From: an uncultured beta proteobacterium
GTDB taxonomy: Bacteria; Pseudomonadota; Gammaproteobacteria; Burkholderiales; Burkholderiaceae_E
Length of the DNA: 64,000 nt
Assembly: GCA_903934295.1 (NCBI GenBank)
Contig: CAIZNI010000041.1
Coordinates: 1 to 64,000, forward strand
Reading direction: 5' to 3'
Each line of letters begins with the position of its first letter. Position 1 is the stretch's first letter. The position numbers and the translations under genes were made by a program. The notes beneath the pieces are model-generated. The model was not told where the DNA came from. It worked only from the letters and a program-made list of their open reading frames with translations, and did not search any database. Below, piece by piece: positions 40,140 through 48,933 of the stretch.

Positions 40140-40976
40140 ATGCCCTACGATCATTTCAAGACGCTGCGGGTGGCCCTTGCCGCGGGCGTCGCCCGGGTCA
40201 CCCTGGACAACGGTCCGGTCAACCTGTTTGACCGCACGATGTTCGCCGAGCTGGCGGCGCTGGGCAGCGCGCTGGCCGCCGACGAGGCGGTGCGGGTGGT
40301 CATCCTGCACTCGGCCAACCCGGATTTCTTCATCGCCCACTACGACGTCGGTCAGATCCTCGAGTACCCGGTCGACCGGGTGGTGTCGCTCACCGAGATG
40401 AAGCCGTTTCACGCGATGTGCGAGACCTTCCGCACCATGCCCAAGGCCACGATCGCGGTGATCGAGGGGCGGGTGGGCGGCGGGGGCAGCGAGCTGGCCC
40501 TCAGCTTCGACATGCGCTTCGCGCTGCGCGGCAAGGCGGTCTTCAATCAGCCCGAGGTCGCGCTGGGCATCCTGCCCGGGGGCAGCGGCACGGTGCGTCT
40601 GCCGCGGCTGATCGGGCGCTCGCGCGCGCTCGAGACGATCCTGGGCTGCGACGATGTCGACGCCGAACTGGCGCAGGCCTGGGGCTGGGTGAACCGCAGC
40701 CTGCCCGCGCCCGAGCTGTGGGCGCACGTCGATCGCCTGGCCTCGCGCATCGCGTCGTTTCCGCCGCACGCGGTGGCCTCGGCCAAGGCGGCGGTGCTGC
40801 GGGCCGAGAAGGAAGTCGTCGCCGACCTCAACGCCGAGGGCGTGGCCTTCCAGTCGACGCTGTCCGGACCCGGCACCCGCGAGGCGATGACGCAGTTCCT
40901 GGCCAGCGGCGGGCAGACACCCGCCGGCGAGCTGCGCCTGGGCGAGTTGTGCGGCGAGATCAATCCGGCGCGCTGA
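40140..40976 (+). CDS. Enoyl-CoA hydratase/isomerase family protein
   Basis: 278 residues. Crotonase fold with FDMRFAL and the oxyanion region EGRVGGGGSELALS, then FNQPEVALGILPGGSGT. In the first oxyanion loop the sequence is FFIAHYDVGQ rather than the usual GADL, so the reaction may not be a simple hydration. It is followed after 76 bp by a Bug receptor on the same strand, and divergent from the epimerase. Confidence 0.82.
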   Translation: MPYDHFKTLRVALAAGVARVTLDNGPVNLFDRTMFAELAALGSALAADEAVRVVILHSANPDFFIAHYDVGQILEYPVDRVVSLTEMKPFHAMCETFRTMPKATIAVIEGRVGGGGSELALSFDMRFALRGKAVFNQPEVALGILPGGSGTVRLPRLIGRSRALETILGCDDVDAELAQAWGWVNRSLPAPELWAHVDRLASRIASFPPHAVASAKAAVLRAEKEVVADLNAEGVAFQSTLSGPGTREAMTQFLASGGQTPAGELRLGELCGEINPAR

Positions 40977-41052
40977 AGCCGCGCCCGTCCTTGTTGAATC
41001 CGGCGCGCTGGTGGCGCGCCATCCTTTCCTGAAAACCGATCTGGGGCCTTCG

Positions 41053-42030
41053 ATGAAACCATGGATGAAAACGGCACGACTCGCGCTGGCGCTGCTGGCG
41101 GGCAGCCTGGCGGCCTTGCCCGCGCAGGCGGCCTTTCCCGATCGACCGCTGCGCATCATCGTCGGGCAGGCGCCGGGCGGCTCGAGCGATCTGATCTCGC
41201 GTTTCGTCGGTGAGGCGGTCGCGCCGTTGCTCGGTCAACGGGTGGTGGTCGAGAACAAGCCGGGCATGAACGGCATCATCGGCGCCGATATCGTCGCTCG
41301 CGAAGTGGCCGACGGGCACCTGATCTTCCAGTGTCCGATGTCCACCATGGCGATCTCCGGCCAGCTGATCGGCGCCAAGGTGCCGCTGGACCCGGGTGCG
41401 GAGCTGATCCCGCTGTCCAACCTGGTCCTGTCCTCGTACGGGCTGGTGGTGGCCTCGGGCAGCCCCTATCGCAATGTGAGCGAGATCGTGGCGGCGGCGC
41501 GCACCCGGCCCGGACAGATCACCTTCGGCAGTCCCGGGCCCGGCTCGGCGCAGCACCTGTCGGGCGAACTGCTCAAGCGGCTGGGTCAGGTGGACATGCT
41601 CCACATCCCGTACAAGGGCGCGGCGCCCGCGGTGCTCGACCTGATCGGCGGGCGCATCGACTTCATGATCACCAACCTGGGCGACATCGCGCGCCAGGTG
41701 CAGGCCGGCCAGCTGCGCCTGCTCGCGCAGGGCGACCCCTCGCGCTTTCCGCTCTTCCCCGACCTGCCGCGCATCGCCGACGCCTTTCCCGGCTTCGAGG
41801 TGACCGGGTGGTTCGGCCTGTGCGGTCCGAAAGGCATGCCGGCCGAAGCGGTCCGGCGCTGGGACGACGCGGTGCGCCGCGTGATGCAGGACCCGGCGTT
41901 CGTGAAGCGGCTGCAGGACAGCGGCTTCACCCCGCTCTATGAGGGCACCGAGGCCTTCGCCAAGCGGATCGAGTCCGATCGCCGGCGCTGGCGCGAGGTC
42001 ATTCAGGCGGGGAAGGTGGGGCAGCAGTAG
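41053..42030 (+). CDS. Bug/TctC-type receptor
   Basis: 325 residues. Signal peptide (ARLALALLAGSLAALPAQAA) then FPDRPLRIIVGQAPGGSSD, the GMNGIIGADIVA stretch, MLHIPYKGAAPAV and a WFGLCGPKGMP segment. Same family as the receptor at 37.9 kb but clearly different in sequence. No TctAB membrane pair is nearby. Start ATG at 41053 places the signal peptide correctly; an in-frame ATG at 41011 would add 14 odd residues. Confidence 0.9.
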   Translation: MKPWMKTARLALALLAGSLAALPAQAAFPDRPLRIIVGQAPGGSSDLISRFVGEAVAPLLGQRVVVENKPGMNGIIGADIVAREVADGHLIFQCPMSTMAISGQLIGAKVPLDPGAELIPLSNLVLSSYGLVVASGSPYRNVSEIVAAARTRPGQITFGSPGPGSAQHLSGELLKRLGQVDMLHIPYKGAAPAVLDLIGGRIDFMITNLGDIARQVQAGQLRLLAQGDPSRFPLFPDLPRIADAFPGFEVTGWFGLCGPKGMPAEAVRRWDDAVRRVMQDPAFVKRLQDSGFTPLYEGTEAFAKRIESDRRRWREVIQAGKVGQQ

Positions 42031-42102
42031 GCGGGATGGTGTTTCGGCCAGGCCAGCATTCGCCCGTCGCCGGACAGGCTCGCGCTCTGTCGCGCCACCG
42101 CT

Positions 42103-44019
42103 TCACCTGAGCACATTGATTGTCGCGGTGCTGGCGGTGCCCGCATTGCCGATTCGCGCGGTAATCGACACCCGAACCGGCTGGCTGGGCTGGCCGGGCA
42201 GGCCGGGCCGGCCGGGCAGGGTGCGCGCGCTGAAGGTTGCCGTCGTTGCGCCGGCGGTAAACCGAACGGGGCTTTCCACCATCACGAGCTCGTCGCCCGA
42301 CACGACCGTGGCCGTCAGCCCTTCGGGTGCTGGCCCCGACAAGGTGAGGGTGCCGGTAAAGGGCGAGCTGCCCAGCACCGCCAGGCTGGACAGGCTCAGC
42401 GAACGAAGGGTGGGTGGGTTGACCGTCAGGCTGGTGGTCAGAGCGGGGTGTGCGGCATCGGGAAGCAACACCCCCAAACGGTTGATTCGGGCGCTTGCTG
42501 TCAACCGTGCGCTGAGGCGAACGGTGGTCGGCACACTGACCGGACTGGTCATGATGGAAAACCCCTGCGTTGCCTGATTGGCCGGTACCGACACCGTGGT
42601 AGGCACGCCGACCACTGATGGCTGATCGGACGTGATCGTCACATTGAATCCGTCGTGACCGGAAAAGGCGGTCAGCAGCCCTGAAACCGAACTGCCGCCC
42701 GTCACGCTGGTGGGAGAGACGTCGAACTGGGTCAGCCCCTCCGGTACCAGCAGCAATGGCGCGGTCTGGGTAACCACCCCCGCGCTGGCGGTCAGTGTCA
42801 CGGTGGTCCGGGCAGTGACGGACGCGGTGGTGACGGTCACGTCGGCGGTCGAGGTGTTTGCCGGAATGGTGACCGAAGCCGGCACGGTCATCGCGCTGGG
42901 GTTGCTGCTGCTCAGCCGGATCAACAGACCCTCGGGACCCGGCCTGCTGCTGGCAAACACGGTAAATGCAGCGGTTTGCCCACCGATCACTTGAGTCACC
43001 TTTCCCGTCAATCCGACCAGTTGCGTACCGCCCGTGGTCAGGGTGGCGTTCTTGCTGACAGTGGCGCCCGTGGCGGTAATCACGGTGCTCGCGGATTGTG
43101 TCGTCGGCGACGTCCTCACGGTGAAATCGACGCTGGTGTCGCCTGGTCGCACCGTGACAGTGGCGGGCACCGTTGCCCATCCGGGGTTGCTGCTTGATAC
43201 CGTTAAGGTCAGGCCTGCGGCACCGGCGGCTGCGTTGAGCGTCAGGCGCGCGCCGATGGGCGGAGAGCTTCCGGCAATGTTCAATTGCGTGGATGAGCCC
43301 CCGTCCAGCCCGCGCTGTTCCCGCTGGCGGTCAGGGAAGGCGAGTGTCAGCGGCTCCGCCGGCATCAGCGTGCCGGTGCCGATCCGGGTCACGCCCAGGC
43401 CGGTCGCGGTGATGGAAAACGGCGTGCGCTGTGACACGGGCGAGCGCACCGTGACGTTGAAGCTGGCTGACCTGGCACCGGCCGGCACCGTGACCGAGGG
43501 CGGGCTGGTGAGCAGTGTCGGGTCGCTGTTGGAAAGCGTCACGATCACCCCGCCCACGGGCGCCGAGCCGGCGAGCGTGACCGTGCCTGTGAACGAGGTG
43601 GGCGGCAGGGGCGGTATCTGCTCGGTCTTCAAGGCCACCCCCTCAAGTGAGGCCGACGGCACATTCATGATCGCGGTCTGGCTCACGTTGTTGGCGCTGG
43701 CGCTCAGGCTGACCGCCACCGACTGGTTGCCGGGCGCGCAGCGCAAGGTAATGGGCGCGGAAGTGGCGCCCGCCGGCACGGTCACCGTCGGCGCCACGCT
43801 GATCACGGCGGGCATGTTGCTGGAGAGCTGAACGACCTGGCCGGCGGCCGGTGCGGGCCCGCTCAGGGTCACGCTGCCCAGCACGCTTTGCGTGCAAACG
43901 GATTGCGCAAAAGACAGCGTCGTGGGTGTCTGCGCGATGGCAATGGGCGCCGCGCCCACGGAAAGGGCGGCCAGAAACAGGCAGCGAGCAGGCGCGCGCA
44001 GAGCGGCGATCGGGGGCAT
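42103..44019 (-). CDS. Secreted protein of tandem beta-sandwich repeats
   Basis: 638 residues. Signal peptide to about residue 29 (GAAPIAIAQ), then about six repeats of roughly 95-105 residues. Each has the pattern GTVTLSG-x-P, V-x-LSSSNP, VPASVTVPAG-x-T, VTT and ITAT, typical of Ig-like bacterial surface repeats. There is no C-terminal anchor, autotransporter barrel or LPXTG motif. It is probably exported and may act as an adhesin, stalk or matrix protein. No transport genes are next to it. Repeat pairs are diverged, so the array is old. Confidence 0.75.
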   Translation of the reverse strand: MPPIAALRAPARCLFLAALSVGAAPIAIAQTPTTLSFAQSVCTQSVLGSVTLSGPAPAAGQVVQLSSNMPAVISVAPTVTVPAGATSAPITLRCAPGNQSVAVSLSASANNVSQTAIMNVPSASLEGVALKTEQIPPLPPTSFTGTVTLAGSAPVGGVIVTLSNSDPTLLTSPPSVTVPAGARSASFNVTVRSPVSQRTPFSITATGLGVTRIGTGTLMPAEPLTLAFPDRQREQRGLDGGSSTQLNIAGSSPPIGARLTLNAAAGAAGLTLTVSSSNPGWATVPATVTVRPGDTSVDFTVRTSPTTQSASTVITATGATVSKNATLTTGGTQLVGLTGKVTQVIGGQTAAFTVFASSRPGPEGLLIRLSSSNPSAMTVPASVTIPANTSTADVTVTTASVTARTTVTLTASAGVVTQTAPLLLVPEGLTQFDVSPTSVTGGSSVSGLLTAFSGHDGFNVTITSDQPSVVGVPTTVSVPANQATQGFSIMTSPVSVPTTVRLSARLTASARINRLGVLLPDAAHPALTTSLTVNPPTLRSLSLSSLAVLGSSPFTGTLTLSGPAPEGLTATVVSGDELVMVESPVRFTAGATTATFSARTLPGRPGLPGQPSQPVRVSITARIGNAGTASTATINVLR

Positions 44020-44156
44020 GACGGCATACCTTTCGGTTCAGGGTCGGGAGCGGTTGGGTACCAACAGTGTCTCAAATGCATGGCGGGCGTGCACCGGTTC
44101 GCAGCGCCGCGGCTGTGCAACAAGGGCGGGACCGGCGGTTGACACGCCCCTGGGTT

Positions 44157-44188
44157 GGTCCGCGATCCGTTCGCGAAATACGCGGACC
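44157..44188. promoter_or_regulatory. Nested palindrome in a divergent promoter region
   Basis: GGTCCGCG (44157-44164) and CGCGGACC (44181-44188) frame a central TTCGCGAA palindrome (44170-44177). A perfect TTGACA -35 is at 44139-44144, so the dyad starts about where its -10 should be. It lies 77 bp before the GT2 gene and 138 bp from the divergent surface protein gene. Candidate operator. Confidence 0.45.
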
Positions 44189-44264
44189 CCGTGAATTCGT
44201 TCCCTGCACAGTCGGCAGCAATCGATAGTCTTGAGGCCTGCCCCAAAGGGGCGCCAAGGACCTC

Positions 44265-45320
44265 ATGTCTGCCGATCTGAATCCGGTCGCACCGCGCATC
44301 GCGGTCATCATCCCTTGCTACAACGAGGAAGTCGCCATCCCCAAGGTGGTGGCGGATTTTCGCGCGGCGCTGCCCGGGGCGACGATCTACGTGTTCGACA
44401 ATGATTCAAAGGATCGGACCGCGGAGGTGGCCATCGCGGCTGGGGCAGTGCTGGGTTACGAGCCGTTTCCCGGCAAAGGAAACGTGATGCGGCGCATGTT
44501 CAGCGATGTCGAGGCGGACATCTATGTGCTGGTCGACGGCGACGACACCTATGACGCATCCGCCGCGCCGGCGATGGTGTCGAAGTTGCTGGACGGTCAG
44601 CTGGACATGGTGTGCGGCGCGCGCGTCACCGAGATCCAGAAGGCCTACCGGTTCGGTCACCGGTTCGGCAACCGGCTGCTCACCGGGCTGGTGATGTCGA
44701 TCTTCGGCCGGCAGTTCACCGACATGCTGACCGGCTATCGGGTGTTCTCGCGGCGCTTCGTGAAGTCGTTTCCGGCCATCTCGTCCGGCTTCGAGATCGA
44801 GACCGAGCTGACCGTCCATGCGATGGAACTGCGGATGAAGACGGCCGAGGTCCAGACGCGCTACAAGGATCGACCCGAGGGCTCGGTCTCCAAGCTCAGC
44901 ACGGTCAGGGACGGCATCCGCATCCTTCGAACGATTGCGATCCTGATCAAGGAAGAGCGACCGCTCGTGTTCTTCACCAGCATCTTCGGCGCGCTCGCGG
45001 CGACATCGCTCGTGCTGGCGGCACCGATCATCACCGAGTTCCTGCAGACCGGACTGGTCCCGAGGTTCCCGACCGCGCTGCTGGCGGCGGCGACGATGCT
45101 CCTGGCCTTCCTGTCGCTGGTCTGCGGGCTGATTCTCGACACCGTCACGCACTCGCGTCGTGAAATCAAGCGTCTCGCCTACCTGGCCATGCCTGCTCCG
45201 GGGACCTGGGCGGGTCGGCGCCGCGGGGAGGGGACGGCTTTCCTGGCGGTGCGCGAACTCGCGCCCGTCCCGTTCGAGAGACCCGAGTCGATTCCGGGCG
45301 ACGTGCCATCGATGACGTGA
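44265..45320 (+). CDS. Family 2 glycosyltransferase with C-terminal membrane segments
   Basis: 351 residues. GT-A fold: VIIPCYNEEVAIPKVV at the start, FDNDSKDRTAEVA, VLVDGDDTY (the DxD-type metal motif) and YKDRPEGSVSKLSTVRDG. Two membrane helices near residues 233-260 and 270-297 anchor it, as in polyprenyl-phosphate-sugar synthases. Its last 40 residues are Pro/Arg-rich. Together with the downstream GT-C-like protein it could transfer sugar to a lipid carrier and then onto a surface glycan or protein. The overlap with the next gene is four bases (GTGA). Confidence 0.85.
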   Translation: MSADLNPVAPRIAVIIPCYNEEVAIPKVVADFRAALPGATIYVFDNDSKDRTAEVAIAAGAVLGYEPFPGKGNVMRRMFSDVEADIYVLVDGDDTYDASAAPAMVSKLLDGQLDMVCGARVTEIQKAYRFGHRFGNRLLTGLVMSIFGRQFTDMLTGYRVFSRRFVKSFPAISSGFEIETELTVHAMELRMKTAEVQTRYKDRPEGSVSKLSTVRDGIRILRTIAILIKEERPLVFFTSIFGALAATSLVLAAPIITEFLQTGLVPRFPTALLAAATMLLAFLSLVCGLILDTVTHSRREIKRLAYLAMPAPGTWAGRRRGEGTAFLAVRELAPVPFERPESIPGDVPSMT

Positions 45321-46798
45321 GCGTGCGCGCCCGCATGACCGGCGGCTTGCGTGGCGTGACGCCGCCCGGCGCGCAAGGCGACCGAACGGCCCCAGGCACC
45401 GATCGCCGCTTCGCCCTGCTGGGCCTGGCCGTGGTGCTGTTCATCGGCAACTTTGCGGCGTTCTATCCGGGCCTGCTCGACAACGATGCGCTGAACCAAT
45501 ACCGCGAAGCCAGGAATGGCCAGTTCACCGACTGGCATCCGCCGATCATGTCCGTCGTGTGGTCGTGGTTCATCGCGATCCGCGAGGGGCCGCAAACGAT
45601 GCTGGCGCTGCAACTCGCGCTGCACTGGCTCGGTTTCTGGGCGGTGGCCGATGGCCTCTGGTTGCAAGGCCGCCGTCGATCCGCGTGGATCGTGCTGGCG
45701 GCTGGCTTCTTCCCGATGTTTCCGGTCTTCAACCGGGAGGTCCTGAAGGACGTGCACATGGCGTCTGCGTTCATCGCAGCCTTCGGCCTGGTCTACCGGG
45801 ATCGGATCGCGCACGGACGGGCGCGGATGGGTGTGCTCGGGTGCGCGCTGGTGCTGGCGATCTATGGCGTGCTGGTGAGAGCGAACGCGGTCTTCGCCTT
45901 CGGGCCCTTGCTGGTCTACCTCACCGCGACAGCCGGTCGCATGCGCTGGCTGGCGGCCGTCATCGCGTCGACCGTCATCTGCGTTCTCGCCATTCCCGTC
46001 TCCAGCACCGTCAATCGGCAGGTCATCGGGGCCGCCGACACTGGCGCGATGCTGTCGCTGCAGATTTTCGATCTGGCTGGAATCGCCCGCCACGCCGCCG
46101 ACCCGGCCCCCTTTCGGGAAGCCACCGGGCTTGATCTGGCGGCAGTCCAGCGTTGCCACACGGTTTATTGGTGGGATGAATTCAGCGCGTGGGGGAGCTG
46201 CGCCAGCGCGTTCGCGCATGCGAGGGCGCTGGTTGGACCCGACGGTCGCAGCCGGGTCGGGGCCGTCTGGCTTGCCGCCATTGCGGCGCATCCGCTCGCT
46301 TGGGCGGAACACCGGCTGCGGCACTTCAATTCATCGGTCTACTTTCTGGTGCCGGCAAAGCATTTTCGCTATGCCCAGCCGCGCAGCTCGCCCTCGGCCG
46401 ACCCGGCGGTGCCGACCACGCCACGGCTGATCGCCACCAACCTGGTCGCCATGAATTTCATCTTGTGGCCGATGACCTGGCTGGTCGCGGGCGGCATGGC
46501 GCTGATGCTGCTGTCTGGCGCTCCGCGCGACGAGGGCGGCGCGTGGGCATCGCGGATGCTGATCGTGTCCGGCCTGTTCTACTCGCTCGCGTATGCGGTC
46601 ATCGGCGTGGCGACCGGCATGCGTTACCACTACTGGTCGGAGATGGCGATACTGGTCGCCCTCATGGTGTCAGCACCGGCCCTGGCGAAGCGGATTGCGC
46701 GATTCGATTTCCTGGCGGTGGCGTCGCTGGCCATGATCGCGGCGGTGATCTTGTTCGGCACCTTGTTCCGGGTGGCGGATTGGCGGTTCCTGCTTTAG
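45317..46798 (+). CDS. Polytopic GT-C-like membrane protein
   Basis: 493 residues with about ten membrane helices. The first periplasmic loop reads FYPGLLDNDALNQYREARNG, with an acidic Asp-Asn-Asp pair like that of PMT/ArnT-type glycosyltransferases, and FTDWHPPIMSVVWSWF follows, also typical. A later loop carries cysteine and Trp-rich residues (CHTVYWWDEFSAWGSCASA). Start is GTG at 45317 coupled to the GT2 stop; an ATG at 45335 is possible. The partner GT2 may supply its polyprenyl-linked sugar. No exact family assigned. Confidence 0.75.
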   Translation: MSVRARMTGGLRGVTPPGAQGDRTAPGTDRRFALLGLAVVLFIGNFAAFYPGLLDNDALNQYREARNGQFTDWHPPIMSVVWSWFIAIREGPQTMLALQLALHWLGFWAVADGLWLQGRRRSAWIVLAAGFFPMFPVFNREVLKDVHMASAFIAAFGLVYRDRIAHGRARMGVLGCALVLAIYGVLVRANAVFAFGPLLVYLTATAGRMRWLAAVIASTVICVLAIPVSSTVNRQVIGAADTGAMLSLQIFDLAGIARHAADPAPFREATGLDLAAVQRCHTVYWWDEFSAWGSCASAFAHARALVGPDGRSRVGAVWLAAIAAHPLAWAEHRLRHFNSSVYFLVPAKHFRYAQPRSSPSADPAVPTTPRLIATNLVAMNFILWPMTWLVAGGMALMLLSGAPRDEGGAWASRMLIVSGLFYSLAYAVIGVATGMRYHYWSEMAILVALMVSAPALAKRIARFDFLAVASLAMIAAVILFGTLFRVADWRFLL

Positions 46799-46844
46799 GC
46801 ACGACGCCTGCGTTTGAAAACCCGGCGGTCGAGCCGCAGGTCGT

Positions 46845-47597
46845 TCAGGGCGCGCGCCGCGCCAGCGCGAACAGGTTCTTGCCCATCAGGTGGCGCATGC
46901 CGAACCGGTCGAGCAGACGGCTCACCGGGTAGACGAAGCGGTCGTACACCGCCAGGAGTTTGCCGCCGCCGGCCTGCTTGCCCGAGGACTGGCCGCGCAG
47001 CTTCATCAGCCCCCAGGCGAAGAAGCCCAGGCTGTCGGCGTAGTGGCAGCGCTGGGTTTCGAAGCCAGCGGCCTTCAGCTTGGCGAGCAGTTCCTGTCGG
47101 CCGTATCGACGTTAATGGCCGAGGCTGCGATCCATGTCGGAATACAGCACCTGCATCGCCGGCACGTAGATGGCGATCCGGCCGCCGGGGCTCAGCGTGG
47201 CTCGCAGTTGCTTCAGCGCCGCCAGGTCGTCGTCGATGTGCTCCAGCACATTCGAGGTGTAGATCAGGTCCACGCCGGGCGGCACCGCGCCGAGCGAGCC
47301 ATGGGCTTCGAAGCCGCGTGAGCGAAGAACTGCCTGCAACGCGGGGTCCAGCTCCACGCACAGCGGGTCGACCTGGTGTCGGGACCGCCACAGCAGGGCC
47401 AGCGAGCCGATGCCGGCACCGAACTCCATCACCCGCTGACCGGGCACATGGGTGTCCGACAACAGGGCCACGACGTCACGGTTGTAGTTCTGAAGCTGGG
47501 ACTCATTGGCCCACAACTCCTCCGTGCCCGCGTAGTCCTGGCGATCGTCGGTCTGGAAGGTGGCAGGGGCGTGCGGTGGGGTTCGGGACGTTGCCAA
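46845..47597 (-). pseudogene. SAM methyltransferase gene interrupted by one in-frame TAA
   Basis: The frame from a TTG start (47595-47597, after AAAGGAGA) codes for a class I methyltransferase: VMEFGAGIGSLALL as motif I, VDLIYTSNVLEHIDDD as motif IV and GGRIAIYVPA. It stops at TAA (47112-47114) right after SLGH, but the same frame continues RRYGRQELLAKLKAAG and runs to TGA at 46845-46847 with family-like sequence to the end. Homologues read SLGHYRRYG, so TAC changed to TAA. Either a recent nonsense mutation, a sequencing error, or readthrough. Without the C-terminal 88 residues the enzyme is probably inactive. Confidence 0.85.
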
Positions 47598-47977
47598 GCG
47601 CGATCTCCTTTGCCGCGCAGCGCATCGCTGCCCGGAAGGGAAAGCTAGCATCTGCGTCCGAAGGCCGCAGTGACGCACTGCATGGACGCACCTGCAAAAC
47701 GAATGGCGCCGTGTCGTGCCAGGTTTCGCCGGCAGCGCGGTGTCGCGCCTTGAACGGTCAGGTTCACAGCGCGCAATTGACGCCGGTTATGCCCATCGAT
47801 GAGCCTGCGCCTTTGAGGCCCCGAATTCGGGCCAGGGCCGAACAGCCGTCTGGGCCGACGTGACGATTCCTTGGTGAACAAGCGAGTTCAGTCATACGTG
47901 ATTCGTTGGGTTCATGGTAATCTCTGACGCGATTTAAAATAGTTCTCCATGGAAAACTGAAAGCATCATTATTAATC
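47598..47977. other. 380-bp intergenic region upstream of the carbonic anhydrase-like gene
   Basis: Holds the divergent starts of the broken methyltransferase gene and the delta-CA-like gene. The last 90 bp are clearly AT-richer than the window. A possible promoter is TTCATG (47911-47916) with TAAAAT (47935-47940) at an 18-bp spacer. I see no gene, tRNA or terminator here. Confidence 0.4.
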
Positions 47978-48859
47978 ATGAAAAAATACATCAAATTCGT
48001 TGTTTTGCCGCTCTTGTTTTCAGGGTTTGTTCATGCGCGAGAAATGGTTTCTCGCGTCGATGAATCGACGGTTGCTGCCCAGAATTCTGCTCTGGAAAAG
48101 AACACCGAGGGAAAAGGCTACGGACCTCAGTCGCCACGTGATCTGGCGAACAAGAGAGGGGAAAACAAACGAATTTTTTCAGTTGCACCTGACTATCGGA
48201 ATATGAACTTGTGCAATATCCATTTTCACAAGAATGCCGAGCACAAGGGTGGCGAGTTCACCGCCGTGGCCGGGGGCGGCAATGGGCATGGCAGCAAAGG
48301 GCACGGCAGCAATGGGCATGGCTCGCAAGCGGGCTACCAGTACAACGGCAAGATCAGCGCCAAGGAATCCAGGCCCCTGGACGCAGAGGTTTGCAAGAGC
48401 GAGCATGGAGGCTTGCAGGCGGGTGACACCATCGAACTCCACTATGTCCACAGCTCTGCCCGTGTCGTCCCGGGCGCCACGCTCGGTGCCTGCCTGAGCG
48501 AAACGGACAGCAATCCGCAATTGCGGGTTGAGGCGCAAGTCTTTGTTCTGGTGAATGATTCCAAGGCTGCCGATTTCAGCGAACTGACGAAATTTCGGGA
48601 GATCAATGGCTATTACCAGGCCATCAACATTCCCCGGAACATGGGCAGGCCGATTCGGTATGCCGGATCCACGACGGGGCCCGCCTACAACGAGAAAGGC
48701 TCTCCGCTGAACGTGTCCTGGAGTGTTCGCCCCAGGGTCATGAAAGTGAATGCCGAGTCCGTTGGTCAGTGGTGCAAAGGAAACGTCTTCAAAGAGGACC
48801 ATGCACATGGCGCGCGGAACCTGGTCAGCAGCGAGAAGCTGCTTTCCAGAATGAAGTGA
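47978..48859 (+). CDS. Probable periplasmic delta-class carbonic anhydrase
   Basis: 293 residues. Signal peptide MKKYIKFVVLPLLFSGFVHA (cleavage after residue 20). The core has LCNIHFHKNAEHKGGEF (His82, His84, His89), ELHYVHSSA (His155, His158), LRVEAQVFVLVND, GYYQAINIP, YAGSTTGPAYNEKGSP and GNVFKEDHAHGARNLV, which I recognise as the bacterial delta-CA-like family. These His residues are candidate zinc ligands. Three 15-bp repeats insert a NGHGSKGHGSNGHGS loop that might bind metal. Codon use and base composition of the first 200 bp are more AT-rich than neighbours, which suggests transfer. Reaction (CO2 hydration) is inferred from the family. Confidence 0.7.
   Translation: MKKYIKFVVLPLLFSGFVHAREMVSRVDESTVAAQNSALEKNTEGKGYGPQSPRDLANKRGENKRIFSVAPDYRNMNLCNIHFHKNAEHKGGEFTAVAGGGNGHGSKGHGSNGHGSQAGYQYNGKISAKESRPLDAEVCKSEHGGLQAGDTIELHYVHSSARVVPGATLGACLSETDSNPQLRVEAQVFVLVNDSKAADFSELTKFREINGYYQAINIPRNMGRPIRYAGSTTGPAYNEKGSPLNVSWSVRPRVMKVNAESVGQWCKGNVFKEDHAHGARNLVSSEKLLSRMK
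48281..48325. repeat. 3 x 15-bp repeat coding for a His/Gly loop
   Basis: AATGGGCATGGCAGC, AAAGGGCACGGCAGC, AATGGGCATGGCTCG at 48281, 48296 and 48311. In frame; adds (N/K)GHGS units. Confidence 0.85.
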
Positions 48860-48933
48860 CGTCTGTGCGGGGCTGACCAGGAAAGCCAGGCATCGCCGCT
48901 TCGCGCGATTCGTCGCGCAGGCGGCTTGATCGG

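Noticed and set aside
38917-42030. Possible complete tripartite tricarboxylate transporter
   Set aside because: Only receptors are present; no TctA/TctB membrane genes.
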